Positions 9,124-16,823 of a stretch of DNA of 64,000 nt are shown piece by piece. This stretch comes from Roseateles sp. XES5 (lineage in GTDB: Bacteria; Pseudomonadota; Alphaproteobacteria; Rhizobiales; Rhizobiaceae). Location: assembly GCF_020535545.1 (NCBI RefSeq), contig NZ_CP084752.1, positions 2,569,501 to 2,633,500 on the forward strand. Direction: 5' to 3'. The notes beneath the pieces were generated by a model. The model was not told the DNA's origin and searched no databases. It worked only from the letters and a program-made list of their open reading frames with translations. The position numbers and the translations under genes were made by a program. How positions within the stretch are numbered: the stretch's first letter is position 1; each line of letters begins with the position of its first letter.

Positions 9124-9954
9124 ATGGCGGGGGAACCGATCCGCATCGACGATCCCGCCGATCCGCGCATTGCCGGTTTCGTCTCGATCCGCGAACGCGA
9201 CCTGACGGGCCGCGCCGGCCTGTTCATTGCCGAGGGCACGGTGGTGCTGCGCATGCTCGGCCAGGCGGCGGCGCACGAGAACGGGTTTGCCGCAGAGGCG
9301 ATCCTTCTCCTCGAAAACCGCCTTGCCGGCATTGCCGAGGTGCTGGCCGGCTTTCCGGCAACGGTGCCGGTCTATGTCGCTTCGCAGGCGGTCTTCGATG
9401 CGATCGCCGGATTCAACATGCATCGTGGCGTGCTGGCGCTCGGCCGCAAGCCGGCGGCGCATGTCGGGGCAGGGCTGCTTGCTCGCCTGCCGGAGGCCAG
9501 CCTCGTTCTCGTCGGCTGCGGCCTTTCCAACCACGACAATGTCGGCTCGATCTTCCGCAACGCCGCCGCCTTCGGCGTCGACGGCGTGTTCCTCGATGAA
9601 ACCTCCTGCGATCCGCTCTACAGAAAGGCCATCCGCGTCTCGGTCGGCTCCGTGCTGAGCGTGCCGTTCTCCCGTGGCCTTGCTGCCGAAGCGCTGCTGC
9701 GCGAACTGGCGGAGGCAGGGTTCGAGATCTGGGGGCTTTCGCCGCGTGGCGGGGTGCCGGTTGCTGCCATTCCGATGGCGCGACGCGTCGCGCTCGTGCT
9801 CGGCACGGAGGGGGAAGGGTTGCCGGATACCATTCTGTCGGCCTTCCGCACGGCACGGATTCCGCAGCAGCCTGGCCTCGACAGTCTCAATGTGGCGACG
9901 GCGAGCGGGATCGCCCTCTACCAGATCGCGCTCGGCATGGGCCGCATCGCCTGA
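9124..9954 (+). CDS. TrmH/SpoU-family RNA 2'-O-methyltransferase
   Basis: A SAM-dependent methyltransferase of the trefoil-knot (SPOUT) superfamily acting on tRNA or rRNA ribose. The 276-residue protein has an N-terminal substrate-binding region (IRIDDPADPRIAGFVSIRERDL) and the three SpoU motifs: NVGSIFRNAAAFG near 140, ALVLGTEGEGLP near 220, and IPQQPGLDSLNVATASGIALY near 247, in which the conserved Asn and the SLNVA loop form the knot. The precise RNA target is not predictable. It is translationally close-coupled to the upstream small membrane protein gene. Confidence 0.9.
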   Translation: MAGEPIRIDDPADPRIAGFVSIRERDLTGRAGLFIAEGTVVLRMLGQAAAHENGFAAEAILLLENRLAGIAEVLAGFPATVPVYVASQAVFDAIAGFNMHRGVLALGRKPAAHVGAGLLARLPEASLVLVGCGLSNHDNVGSIFRNAAAFGVDGVFLDETSCDPLYRKAIRVSVGSVLSVPFSRGLAAEALLRELAEAGFEIWGLSPRGGVPVAAIPMARRVALVLGTEGEGLPDTILSAFRTARIPQQPGLDSLNVATASGIALYQIALGMGRIA

Positions 9955-9960
9955 CGCTCA

Positions 9961-10347
9961 TCAGCAGCGCACGCCGTCCCAAACTTCGTTCGGCGTCCCG
10001 GTCTGGTCCTGCCATGTGCCGGAAAAACCGCTGTAGTCAGGCTTGAAGGTGATGGAGAGCTTGCCGCTGCCGTATTTGTCCTGCCAGTCGAGCGTGTGCA
10101 CGAGGCCTGTCACGGGCGCGGCTTCGGCCAGGGTTCCCGGCGTCATGCCGCCGTAATCGGCGAAGCGGTAGGTGCCGGACAGCCGGCCGTCGCTTTCGAC
10201 CTTGATGTCGGTCTCGACCTGGACAAGCGCACCGCTGCTCCACAGGCGGCCGCAATATTGGCCGGCAAGGGTTGCCTCCTGTTTGGGAGAGGGTGCGTTC
10301 GCGCCACTGAGGCCGAGCACCAGAGCCAGGATTGCTGCCTTCATCAT
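9961..10347 (-). CDS. Small secreted protein of unknown function
   Basis: A 128-residue protein with a clear signal peptide (MMKAAILALVLGLSGANA). The mature part is rich in Gly, Tyr and Asp, with two cysteines (one in QYCGRLW, one at the extreme C-terminus) that may form a disulfide. Repeated beta-type segments (GRLSGTYRFADYGG, GFSGTWQDQTGTP) suggest a small beta-barrel or lipocalin-like fold, which is inference. The ribosome site CGGAG precedes ATG 10347. It lies 14 bases downstream of the coiled-coil protein gene on the same strand, so the two probably share a transcript. It converges on the methyltransferase gene. Confidence 0.75.
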   Translation of the reverse strand: MMKAAILALVLGLSGANAPSPKQEATLAGQYCGRLWSSGALVQVETDIKVESDGRLSGTYRFADYGGMTPGTLAEAAPVTGLVHTLDWQDKYGSGKLSITFKPDYSGFSGTWQDQTGTPNEVWDGVRC

Positions 10348-10361
10348 GCGCTCCGTTCCGG

Positions 10362-11513
10362 TCAGGCCTCGTCGCGGCGAATTTGCTGGCGCACCCGCTG
10401 GGCGAGGCTGCGCTCTTCGCCCTCGAGCGCGGGATCTATCGCGGCGATAAGTTCGTGCACCGGCGAGGCTGCGCCTTCCCGGGCGGCGGTCAGCACGATC
10501 ATCTTGCTGGCGAGGTCGGCCATCTCTTCCCGTAGAGCGGCGTCGTTACTGCCCGCCTTGGCGGCCAGCAGCCGCTCCGTCAGCGCCGTGCCCTGGTTGC
10601 GCACATCCTCTTCCAGCGCGGCGATGTCGATGGGCGGCGTGGGCTGCATCTTTTCCGTGCGACGAGCCGGGAGCCGGCTTGCCGCAATCGTGTGGGCAAG
10701 CCCCGTCGTGCGCACGGCCTTTGCCGCTTCTTTGTTCTCCGCCGTCAATGTCTTCACCTTTTCGCGCAGCCGGCCGATTTCCGTCAGGCGCCGTTCAATT
10801 GCATTGTCCTTGTCCGCGCTGGTGGAAAGCTCCCGCGTCAGCTTCGCTTCGAGCTGCCGCACGCGGCCTTCCTCGCGCGACAGACGCATTTCCAGCGCCT
10901 TGGCCTTGTCGCTGGTGGTCTTCAGTTCCTCGCGCAGCTTGTCGCGCTCATCCTTCAGGCCGCCGATGCGGCTTTTCAGGTTCTCGGCCGTCGTCTCGTG
11001 GGTGGCGAGGTCGATCTTCATCGTGTCGATGTCGGCGCGCAGATGGCCGATGCTGCCGTTCAGCCTGTCGATTTCGGCTGCTCTGGCGCGGACGTCGCGG
11101 TCGGCGGTCGCCAGCGCCGTCTTCAACTGCTCGCCCTTCATCTCCTCGCGCCGCAGCGCAGAACGCATGTCGCCGGCCTCGATGTTCATGTCGGCGATCT
11201 GGGCGTGCAGTTCGGCGTTCTCCGTGCCGATGGCCGTTGCTTCGGCCAGCAGTTTCTCGTTCTTCACCATTTCCAGTGTGTGCTTTTCCCGCTCGCGCCG
11301 CACGTTCTGCGAAAGGCGGGCGTTTTCGGCGGCATAGGCGGCGCGCGCCATGTCCTTCTGCGCCCGCACTTCCTGCGGGCTCAGCGGCATCGTGGCCCGC
11401 ATGCGGGCTTCCGTGAACTTGACGATGCGCTTCTGGACTGCCGGCGCGACGAGAAGGCCGGTCAGCGTGGCGGCGAGAAAGCCGAGCGCGAAGAGAAGGG
11501 CATACTCGATCAC
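10362..11513 (-). CDS. Membrane-anchored long coiled-coil protein
   Basis: A 383-residue protein with one N-terminal transmembrane helix (about 3-24, ALLFALGFLAATLTGLLVAPA) followed by some 260 residues of heptad-rich, highly charged coiled coil (about 45-300) and a short C-terminal region ending SLAQRVRQQIRRDEA. No catalytic motif is visible. The N-terminal membrane anchor plus coiled coil resembles cell-envelope scaffolds found across rhizobia, but I do not recognise a characterised homologue. The start is GTG 11513 with a weak ribosome site; an internal ATG is possible but would remove the membrane helix. Confidence 0.8.
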   Translation of the reverse strand: MIEYALLFALGFLAATLTGLLVAPAVQKRIVKFTEARMRATMPLSPQEVRAQKDMARAAYAAENARLSQNVRREREKHTLEMVKNEKLLAEATAIGTENAELHAQIADMNIEAGDMRSALRREEMKGEQLKTALATADRDVRARAAEIDRLNGSIGHLRADIDTMKIDLATHETTAENLKSRIGGLKDERDKLREELKTTSDKAKALEMRLSREEGRVRQLEAKLTRELSTSADKDNAIERRLTEIGRLREKVKTLTAENKEAAKAVRTTGLAHTIAASRLPARRTEKMQPTPPIDIAALEEDVRNQGTALTERLLAAKAGSNDAALREEMADLASKMIVLTAAREGAASPVHELIAAIDPALEGEERSLAQRVRQQIRRDEA

Positions 11514-11650
11514 GGGTCAACTCGTTCCAAACATGGCCCCAAACGGGTCTCGAACGAGCGCACTATAGCGGCTCGTTCGAGCTTGCCCAGAGGGAAATAA
11601 ACTCTCGGTTAACCTGACGGGCGAGCCGCCCGGTTCATTCACCGGGATGT

Positions 11651-12235
11651 TCAGAAGGGATTCCAGGTCGGCTGGCGCGTCATCTTGAGGTAGCCGGCAT
11701 TGATGCCGAGGCGGGCGCCGACGCCGGTGCGGATCGGCACGAGCACGATGTCTCTGTTGACATTCACCTGCATGCCGAGGCCGGCAATGACATAGGCCGA
11801 GCCGGAGACGCCGCCGAAACGGTCGAAGAGCGCATTGACGTCGGGCAGGTTGTAGACGAGCATCATGGTGCGGCTGCCCTGGCCGCCCCAGTCGAGGCCG
11901 AGCGAGGGGCCTTGCCAGAAGACCGAGTGCTGGCCGGCATTCTTGGTGTTGAGCGTGCCTTCGCCATAGGTAAGGCCCGCCACGAAGGCGCCGGAGCCCT
12001 CTTGGCCGAGAATGTAGCCATTCGGCAGGCCATGGGATTCAAAGGCGCGTTCGACCAGCTTGGCGAGACCGCCGGAGGTTTCGCCGAAGAAATTGTGACC
12101 GGCGTCGACGATTTCCTGCATGGAGTACTGGCCGCTGTTCTGCTGAGCCTTTGCGGGCAAAGCCAGGATGAAAAGGGCGGCGAACAGCGCCGCCGCGATC
12201 CTGAATGCCGCCGTGACCGGATGTGAAATAGCCAT
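11651..12235 (-). CDS. eipA: EipA-like periplasmic envelope protein (DUF1134)
   Basis: A 194-residue secreted protein with signal peptide about 1-30 (AALFALAFILALPAKA-type, cut after AKA). The mature domain has the DUF1134 pattern: EIVDAGHNFFGETSGGLAKLVERAFESHG, GYILGQEGSGAFVAGLTYGEG, GPSLGLDWGGQGSR and a C-terminal GARLGINAGYLKMT. In Brucella the DUF1134 protein EipA is a small periplasmic beta-barrel needed for envelope integrity, and its gene is controlled by CtrA, which fits the nearby cell-cycle block here. ATG 12235 follows AGGAAAGCGAACGGAC. The intergenic region on its 5' side also serves chpT. Confidence 0.85.
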   Translation of the reverse strand: MAISHPVTAAFRIAAALFAALFILALPAKAQQNSGQYSMQEIVDAGHNFFGETSGGLAKLVERAFESHGLPNGYILGQEGSGAFVAGLTYGEGTLNTKNAGQHSVFWQGPSLGLDWGGQGSRTMMLVYNLPDVNALFDRFGGVSGSAYVIAGLGMQVNVNRDIVLVPIRTGVGARLGINAGYLKMTRQPTWNPF

Positions 12236-12453
12236 GTCCGTTCGCTTTCCTCGTATTCGGCCCCGTTCCTTGCAGCAATTTGCCCCGATGATCTTAACAA
12301 TCGGTTTACCAAATGTGGTGTCATTATGGCTGTCTTCAAATCGAGCACGCCTCGCGCAATTCCGGCGTGCTATGCGTCGCGCGGAATGTCCCCGCGTGTG
12401 CCCTTCACCAAGGCATCCCGCGATGAACCAATGCGTGGATCTGGGAGAAATAC

Positions 12454-13107
12454 ATGGCGAAAAATCCGAACCTGACGCTGACCGGTCCCGATCTGGCAGC
12501 GCTTCTGTGCAGCCGCGTCTGCCATGACGTCATCTCGCCCGTCGGGGCGATCAACAACGGCCTCGAACTGCTCGACGAGGGCGGTGCCGATGCGGAGGCG
12601 ATGGACCTCATCCGCACGAGCGCGCTCAACGCCTCCGTCCGGCTGAAATTCGCGCGGCTTGCCTTCGGCGCCTCCGGCTCGGTCGGCGCGTCGATCGACA
12701 CGGGCGAGGCCGAGAAGGCCGCGCGCGATTTCGCCGCCGCCGAAAAGAAGACGGAGATCACCTGGAGTGGGCCGCGCGCCATCGTCGCGAAGAACCGGGT
12801 CAAGCTGCTGCTCAACCTTTTCCTCATCGCCTATGGCGCGATTCCGCGCGGCGGCTCGATCGACGTGACGCTAGACAATCCGGAGTTCGATGCGGTCTTC
12901 AAGCTGGCCGTAAAGGGGCGCATGTTGCGCGTACCGCCGAAGTTCACGGAAATCCTCACCGGTACGCCGGAAGAGGCGGTCGATGCCCATTCCATCCAGC
13001 CCTATTACACGGTCCTGCTTGCCGAAGAGGCGGGCATGGAACTCGACGTGGCGGTGAGCCCGGAAGAAATCGTCTTCTCGGCCCGTATGGCTGCGGCAGA
13101 GGAATAA
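12454..13107 (+). CDS. chpT: Histidine phosphotransferase ChpT
   Basis: The relay protein that passes phosphate from the hybrid kinase CckA to CtrA and CpdR. The 217-residue product has an N-terminal DHp-like helical hairpin with the phospho-accepting His at about 24 in the motif SRVCHDVISPVGAINNGLELL. The C-terminal part is a degenerate Bergerat-type domain that lacks ATP-binding boxes, as expected for ChpT. ATG 12454 follows GGGAGAAATAC. It sits 0.85 kb from ctrA, its phosphorylation target. Synteny and motif together make the call firm. Confidence 0.93.
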   Translation: MAKNPNLTLTGPDLAALLCSRVCHDVISPVGAINNGLELLDEGGADAEAMDLIRTSALNASVRLKFARLAFGASGSVGASIDTGEAEKAARDFAAAEKKTEITWSGPRAIVAKNRVKLLLNLFLIAYGAIPRGGSIDVTLDNPEFDAVFKLAVKGRMLRVPPKFTEILTGTPEEAVDAHSIQPYYTVLLAEEAGMELDVAVSPEEIVFSARMAAAEE

Positions 13108-13153
13108 TCCTTAACGACCGTGCCCCGCGTGGAGGGTCTGCTTCAGGATTGCT

Positions 13154-13256
13154 TAGAGCATGTCAGGTTCAGGTTGAACCAGACATGCTCTAAATTCTTT
13201 TGTTTTCGTTTGTCTGTTCGGGAAAACCGGTTCCCACTTTTCCCTGACAAACTCTA
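13154..13256. repeat. 103-bp intergenic palindromic repeat, copy 1 (RIME-like)
   Basis: The element is bounded by TAGAG and CTCTA and consists of two imperfect palindromes: a GCATGTC...GACATGC stem (about 13158-13188) and a GTTTGTC...GACAAAC stem (about 13208-13252) around an AACCGGTT core. The reverse complement of this copy matches 21116-21218 with only three differences. Its design resembles the mosaic intergenic elements (RIME) described in rhizobia. Confidence 0.9.
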
Positions 13257-13260
13257 GAAC

Positions 13261-13292
13261 CGTCAGGCGAACGGCATGCCGTTCGCCTGACG
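13261..13292. repeat. Perfect 32-bp palindrome
   Basis: The 16 bases of 13261-13276 are followed at once by their exact reverse complement at 13277-13292, with GCATGC at the centre. A short T-containing run follows, so it could fold as a terminator hairpin for chpT. It could also be a protein-binding palindrome, since it lies upstream of the receiver gene. Confidence 0.85.
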
Positions 13293-13357
13293 TCGTTTTG
13301 GAGGAGAGGCGACGGCCGTCTTCCCCGTGCAGTGCTTCGGGCGCAAACCTTGGCGCG

Positions 13358-13374
13358 TTAACCATCCACGCTAA
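13358..13374 (+). promoter_or_regulatory. CtrA-like box upstream of the receiver gene
   Basis: TTAACCAT at 13358-13365 is followed by a second half-site-like CTAA at 13371-13374. TTAACCAT is the well-known strong half of CtrA sites. It lies about 80 bases before the receiver start at 13453, so CtrA could control that gene. Confidence 0.5.
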
Positions 13375-13452
13375 CCCTTTGTTTGCCAGACATCGGTAGA
13401 GTCGCCCTCTGTGTCGTTCCCGCTCTGCGAGCGGGAGATCTAGGAGCAGCGC

Positions 13453-13815
13453 ATGCAACGGTTGATGATCGCCGACGGTTCCGATGTCGTCCGGAAGGTC
13501 GGCAAGCGTATTCTTTCCGGTTTCGACTTTCTCGTCCTGGAAGCGTCGAGTTCGCTCGAAGCGCTCGTGCGCTGCGAGGCGGAGCTGCCCAATATCCTCA
13601 TCGTCGATTCCACCATGGACGGCGCGCTCGAGCTGATCGGCAATATCCGCAACCTGCCGCAGGGCAAGTCGGTGCGCATCTACTATTGCGTGGTCGAGGC
13701 GGACCTGAAGAAGATGATGATGGGCAAGCGTGCCGGCGCGGACGACTTCCTGCTGAAGCCGTTCGACCGCAAGATCCTGACCCAGGTCTTCGGCAATCTC
13801 TCGATCGCCGCCTGA
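13453..13815 (+). CDS. Stand-alone receiver (CheY-like) protein with altered switch residues
   Basis: A 120-residue single receiver domain. The phospho-accepting Asp is at about 52 (NILIVDSTMDGA) and the conserved Lys at about 102 (GADDFLLKPFD). Two conserved sites are altered: the acidic pair that binds Mg2+ is reduced to one Asp (IADGSD, residues 8-9) and the switch Thr/Ser position is Val (about 80, after YYC). Phosphotransfer may therefore be weak or absent. ATG 13453 follows AGGAGCAGCGC. Its place between chpT and ctrA suggests a part in the CckA-ChpT-CtrA relay or as a phosphate sink; this is inference. Confidence 0.85.
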   Translation: MQRLMIADGSDVVRKVGKRILSGFDFLVLEASSSLEALVRCEAELPNILIVDSTMDGALELIGNIRNLPQGKSVRIYYCVVEADLKKMMMGKRAGADDFLLKPFDRKILTQVFGNLSIAA

Positions 13816-13846
13816 TCCGCTTCTCTTCTTCTCTTACGACCATTAC

Positions 13847-13882
13847 ATGCGGCCGCTCGCAGGAGCCGGCCGCATTTTCGTT
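13847..13882 (+). terminator. Rho-independent terminator of the receiver gene
   Basis: A 9-bp stem (13847-13855 with 13867-13875) is followed by a TTTTCGTTT tract. Confidence 0.8.
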
Positions 13883-13899
13883 TGGGCATCTGCCGGGCA

Positions 13900-13928
13900 A
13901 AAGAAAACCCGCCGGCAAGCGGCGGGTC
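13900..13928 (-). terminator. Rho-independent terminator of ctrA
   Basis: On the minus strand a 7-bp GC stem (13927-13921 with 13913-13907) is followed by a TTTTCTTTT tract, 27 bases after the ctrA stop. Confidence 0.8.
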
Positions 13929-13954
13929 GGGTGTCTCGAGCGGGGAGGGGCGTA

Positions 13955-14653
13955 TCAGGCGCTTTCGAGATAGTCGCCATCGGGCTCGCGCAGCACGTAG
14001 CCGCGGCCCCAGACCGTCTCGATGTAGTTCGCGCCGCCGGCGGCATTTGCGAGCTTCTTGCGCAGCTTGCAGATGAAGACGTCGATGATCTTCAGTTCCG
14101 GCTCGTCCATGCCGCCATAGAGGTGGTTCAGGAACATTTCCTTGGTGAGCGTGGTGCCCTTGCGCAGCGAGAGCAGCTCGAGCATCTGGTATTCCTTGCC
14201 CGTCAGGTGCACGCGCTGGCCGCCGACTTCGACGGTCTTGGCGTCGAGGTTGACGATGAGCTCGCCCGTAGCGATGACCGACTGGGCATGGCCCTTGGAG
14301 CGGCGCACGATGGCGTGGATGCGGGCGACGAGTTCGTCCTTGTGGAACGGCTTCGTCATGTAGTCGTCAGCGCCGAAACCGAGGCCGCGCACCTTGTCCT
14401 CGATGCCGGCCATGCCGGAGAGGATGAGGATCGGCGTCTTGACCTTGGACAGGCGCAGCGTGCGAAGAACCTCGTAACCCGACATGTCGGGGAGGTTGAG
14501 ATCGAGCAGAATGATGTCGTAATCGTACAACTTGCCCAGATCGACACCTTCCTCGCCGAGGTCGGTGGTATACACATTAAAGCTTTCGGACTTCAGCATC
14601 AACTCGATGCTCTGCGCTGTCGCGCTATCGTCCTCAATGAGTAGAACCCGCAT
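13955..14653 (-). CDS. ctrA: Cell-cycle master response regulator CtrA
   Basis: An OmpR-family response regulator that controls replication, division and motility genes in alphaproteobacteria. The 232-residue product has a receiver domain with the acidic pair ED-D at 7-9, phospho-Asp 51 ([11 protein letters not shown]), switch Ser 79 and Lys 101 (DDYMTKPF), then a winged-helix DNA-binding domain with [17 protein letters not shown] and [11 protein letters not shown]...[13 protein letters not shown]. The C-terminus ends in small residues (LESA), the kind of tail needed for ClpXP turnover of Caulobacter CtrA. Phosphate would come from ChpT, encoded next door. The promoter region holds five GANTC sites. 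Confidence 0.98.
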   Translation of the reverse strand: MRVLLIEDDSATAQSIELMLKSESFNVYTTDLGEEGVDLGKLYDYDIILLDLNLPDMSGYEVLRTLRLSKVKTPILILSGMAGIEDKVRGLGFGADDYMTKPFHKDELVARIHAIVRRSKGHAQSVIATGELIVNLDAKTVEVGGQRVHLTGKEYQMLELLSLRKGTTLTKEMFLNHLYGGMDEPELKIIDVFICKLRKKLANAAGGANYIETVWGRGYVLREPDGDYLESA

Positions 14654-15181
14654 ATCTGTCCCCTTTTCCGCCGCTCAAGGTGCCTGGCCCCCTACGCGAT
14701 ACGGATCCAGTCGTTGCCTGATTTGGAGGCTGCCACGAAATGGTTAACAAATCCTGATTCACTTTGGCAAGGTGTATCGATCTGTTAATTATTTTGGGCA
14801 GACTCCTGATTTCATGAGTGAATCGGAAATGTGTCTCTTAAGCTTTCTTATTAAGAAACATTGCTAACCGACTCTTTCGACTCATCAATGCGACCACCTC
14901 GTTTTTTGTGAACCGCATTTACTGAGCCTTAAATCATCGCACCTATGATTAACGATGCCCGTAAACGAAAGGTTACCAGCGGTAGGGTTTCATTAATTCT
15001 CGCTAGGTTTTTTTTAACGCCCGGTCGTGTTTTTCCGGGTTACGGGTGGAAATGCCGTTCCGGCGCGCGGTGAAACGTCGCGTTTCGGAACTGATTTGGA
15101 ATGCCGGGGAAGCGTTCGCCATCGTGTTCGGCGGCCGTTTGCCTTTATGCCGGGGTCTCGCTATCCACGGGAGTATTGCGT
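14654..15181. other. ctrA / fliJ-like divergent regulatory region
   Basis: A 528-base gene-free, AT-richer region between divergent genes. It holds five GANTC methylation sites within 128 bases, a TTAACCAT CtrA half-site on the minus strand at about 14742-14749, several further TTAA half-sites (around 14784, 14848, 14861, 14930, 14949 and 14993) and a T8 run near 15008. It most likely contains the multiple ctrA promoters and the promoter of the downstream motility gene. Confidence 0.7.
14756..14883. promoter_or_regulatory. Cluster of five GANTC (CcrM) sites before ctrA
   Basis: GANTC occurs at 14756-14760, 14801-14805, 14820-14824, 14870-14874 and 14879-14883. CcrM methylates this sequence late in the cell cycle. 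In related bacteria the methylation state of ctrA promoter sites times its transcription after replication-fork passage. Confidence 0.8.
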
Positions 15182-15532
15182 ATGAAGTCGCGTGAGAGCC
15201 TAGTTCGCCTGAAGGAATTTCAGGTGAAAGACAAAAGACGGCAGCTGGCCCAGCTTCAGCTGATGATGTCCGAATTCGAACGGATGTCGAAGGAGCTGGA
15301 GAGTCAGATCGCCATCGAGGAGAAGAAGTCGGGGATCACCGATCCCAGTCACTTCGCCTATCCCACCTTCGCCAAGGCGGCGCGGCAGCGTTCCGACAAC
15401 CTGCAGGTCTCCATCCGGGAACTGAAGGTGCAGCAGGATGCGGCCGAGCTGGCGCTGGAAGAGGCGGAGGCGGAATTCGCCAAGGCGTCTGCGCTGGAAG
15501 AGCGCGACAACGCCGTGCGGATGCGCGCCTGA
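15182..15532 (+). CDS. FliJ-like flagellar export chaperone
   Basis: A 116-residue, almost wholly coiled-coil, charged protein (helices about 8-50 and 65-112). The short length, the basic N-terminus SRESLVRLKEFQVKDKRRQLAQLQ and two antiparallel helices fit FliJ, the soluble stalk-like partner of the FliI ATPase in flagellar export. In Caulobacter the fliJ and sciP loci are also close. I chose ATG 15182, preceded by GGGAGTATTGCGT; an in-frame ATG at 15101 would add a Cys/Ala-rich segment with no family resemblance. A generic coiled-coil protein is the alternative. Confidence 0.65.
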   Translation: MKSRESLVRLKEFQVKDKRRQLAQLQLMMSEFERMSKELESQIAIEEKKSGITDPSHFAYPTFAKAARQRSDNLQVSIRELKVQQDAAELALEEAEAEFAKASALEERDNAVRMRA

Positions 15533-15547
15533 TCCAGTCCGGTTTTG

Positions 15548-15591
15548 AAGAACCCTCGCGAGCGGCCGGAAGACCGCTCACGAGGGCTCTT
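15548..15591 (+). terminator. Strong hairpin terminator after the fliJ-like gene
   Basis: An almost perfect 18-bp stem (15548-15565 with 15574-15591) has an eight-base loop. There is no long T run, so it may also act as a 3' stabiliser. Confidence 0.65.
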
Positions 15592-15640
15592 CGCGTTGCG
15601 TTCATGCGGACCTGGCCGGTGTCGGCCGGGTGGTCGGCGC

Positions 15641-15922
15641 CTAGAGATTGACCACGTCGAGCCATTCCTTGTGGCGCATCGCCTGTGCCCGGAAGAAGGG
15701 GCAGAGCGGCATGATCTTCCAGCCACCCTTGCGGGCCTCTTCGACGACATGGGCCGCCAGGGCCTGGCCGACGCCCTTGCCGCGCAAGGCGTCCGGCACG
15801 CCGGTATGGTCGACGATGATGAGTTGCGGCGAGGCGCGGGAATAGGTCACTTCCGCGTCGTGCCCCTCGACGACGGCATGGTAGCGGCCTTTCGAGCCGG
15901 TATCTTCGTGCAGGATGTCCAT
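15641..15922 (-). CDS. Small GNAT-fold N-acetyltransferase (NATD1/YjdJ type)
   Basis: A 93-residue compact acetyltransferase. The acetyl-CoA-binding loop DALRGKGVGQALAAHVVEEAR (about 46-65) and the following IMPLCPFFRAQ segment are typical of the small YjdJ/NATD1-like GNAT family (pfam GNAT_acetyltr_2-like minimal domain). The substrate is unknown. The start ATG 15922 follows AAGGAG eight bases upstream; a longer reading frame exists but has no ribosome site. It converges on the fliJ-like gene and is divergent from the membrane protein gene at 16065. Confidence 0.82.
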   Translation of the reverse strand: MDILHEDTGSKGRYHAVVEGHDAEVTYSRASPQLIIVDHTGVPDALRGKGVGQALAAHVVEEARKGGWKIMPLCPFFRAQAMRHKEWLDVVNL

Positions 15923-16064
15923 GGCGATGCTCCTTGTTGCGCTTGCGTTGGAGCCATCCTTTCCTGTCCGGTTGCATCCCGCAAGCCGCGCGTCTGTGAA
16001 CGGTCCGTGCTGCATTGGAATGCGGCAGATGGTATGGGATGGCATCGAAACGCAGCCGTGACCC

Positions 16065-16514
16065 ATGATCCTTGTCGTTCCCGCCCTTCTCGTCCTTTCC
16101 GCGCTGTGCCTCGCCTTCGGCCTGGTGCTGCCGCTCGTCCGCTTTGAAAAGCTCTATTTCTTCAACGAGACGCCGTCGCTGATCGACATCGTCGTCTCGC
16201 TCTGGGGGCAGGGGAGCGCTGGGCTGGCCGTGCTGGTCGGCCTCTTTTCCATCGTCTTTCCGGTCGTAAAGCTCTTCGGCATCGCGCTGGAGGCGACGGC
16301 GCCGGCCTCGCCGGACGGCAAGGCAGGCGTTCTCGCCCGGTTGCTGCCGGTGCTCGGAAAATGGTCGATGATGGATGTGATGCTGGTGGCGCTTGTCATC
16401 GTCGCGGCGAAGACGAGCGGCATGGCTTCGGCCTTCACGCAGCCGGGCCTGTGGTTCTATGCCGCCTCGGCGATCATGACGGGGCTTCTGCAAATGAAGT
16501 TGCGGCCGCATTGA
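16065..16514 (+). CDS. Paraquat-inducible protein A family membrane protein
   Basis: A 149-residue inner-membrane protein with four predicted helices (about 2-24, 45-70, 95-118, 124-145). It contains the PqiA-type pattern LPLVRFEKLYFFNETPSLIDIVVSLW and a KLFGIALEA segment before helix 3. PqiA proteins elsewhere work with MCE proteins in lipid transport between membranes; this is a single-module version without the zinc-ribbon cysteines and without MCE neighbours, so its partner is unknown. It is convergent with sciP. Confidence 0.75.
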   Translation: MILVVPALLVLSALCLAFGLVLPLVRFEKLYFFNETPSLIDIVVSLWGQGSAGLAVLVGLFSIVFPVVKLFGIALEATAPASPDGKAGVLARLLPVLGKWSMMDVMLVALVIVAAKTSGMASAFTQPGLWFYAASAIMTGLLQMKLRPH

Positions 16515-16547
16515 GCGGCCGCACGGTCTTGATCGAAAGGGGGTAGG

Positions 16548-16823
16548 CTAGTGGCGGTACTGCTGGATGCGCGTGGTGCGCAGACCGGCCAGGCCGTGAT
16601 CGTTGATGGAGGACTGCCAGGAGAGGAATTCTTCGACCGTCAGCGTATAGCGTTCGCAGGCTTCTTCGAGACTCAGGAGACCACCGCGGACGGCGGCGAC
16701 GACTTCTGCCTTCCGGCGAATCACCCAGCGCCGCGTGTTGGCCGGCGGCAGATCGGCGATCGTCAGGGGGCTGCCATCGGGGCCGATGACGTATTTAACG
16801 CGGGGTCGTATCAGATCGGTCAT
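16548..16823 (-). CDS. sciP: CtrA inhibitor SciP (DUF1153)
   Basis: A 91-residue protein with the full DUF1153 pattern: RVKYVIGPDGSPLTIADLPP followed by a helix-turn-helix-like section RWVIRRKAEVVAAVRGG-LLSLEEACERYTLTVEEFLSW. SciP binds CtrA (and DNA) in swarmer cells and blocks activation of CtrA-dependent genes. It gives the window a third component of the CtrA circuit next to chpT and ctrA. The promoter carries a CtrA-like box and a GANTC site, the arrangement expected if CtrA drives its own inhibitor. Confidence 0.94.
   Translation of the reverse strand: MTDLIRPRVKYVIGPDGSPLTIADLPPANTRRWVIRRKAEVVAAVRGGLLSLEEACERYTLTVEEFLSWQSSINDHGLAGLRTTRIQQYRH

Noticed and set aside
14848..14864. TTAA-N9-TTAA between ctrA and the fliJ-like gene, as a CtrA box
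   Set aside because: The spacing is 9, not the required 7, so it is not counted as a full site.
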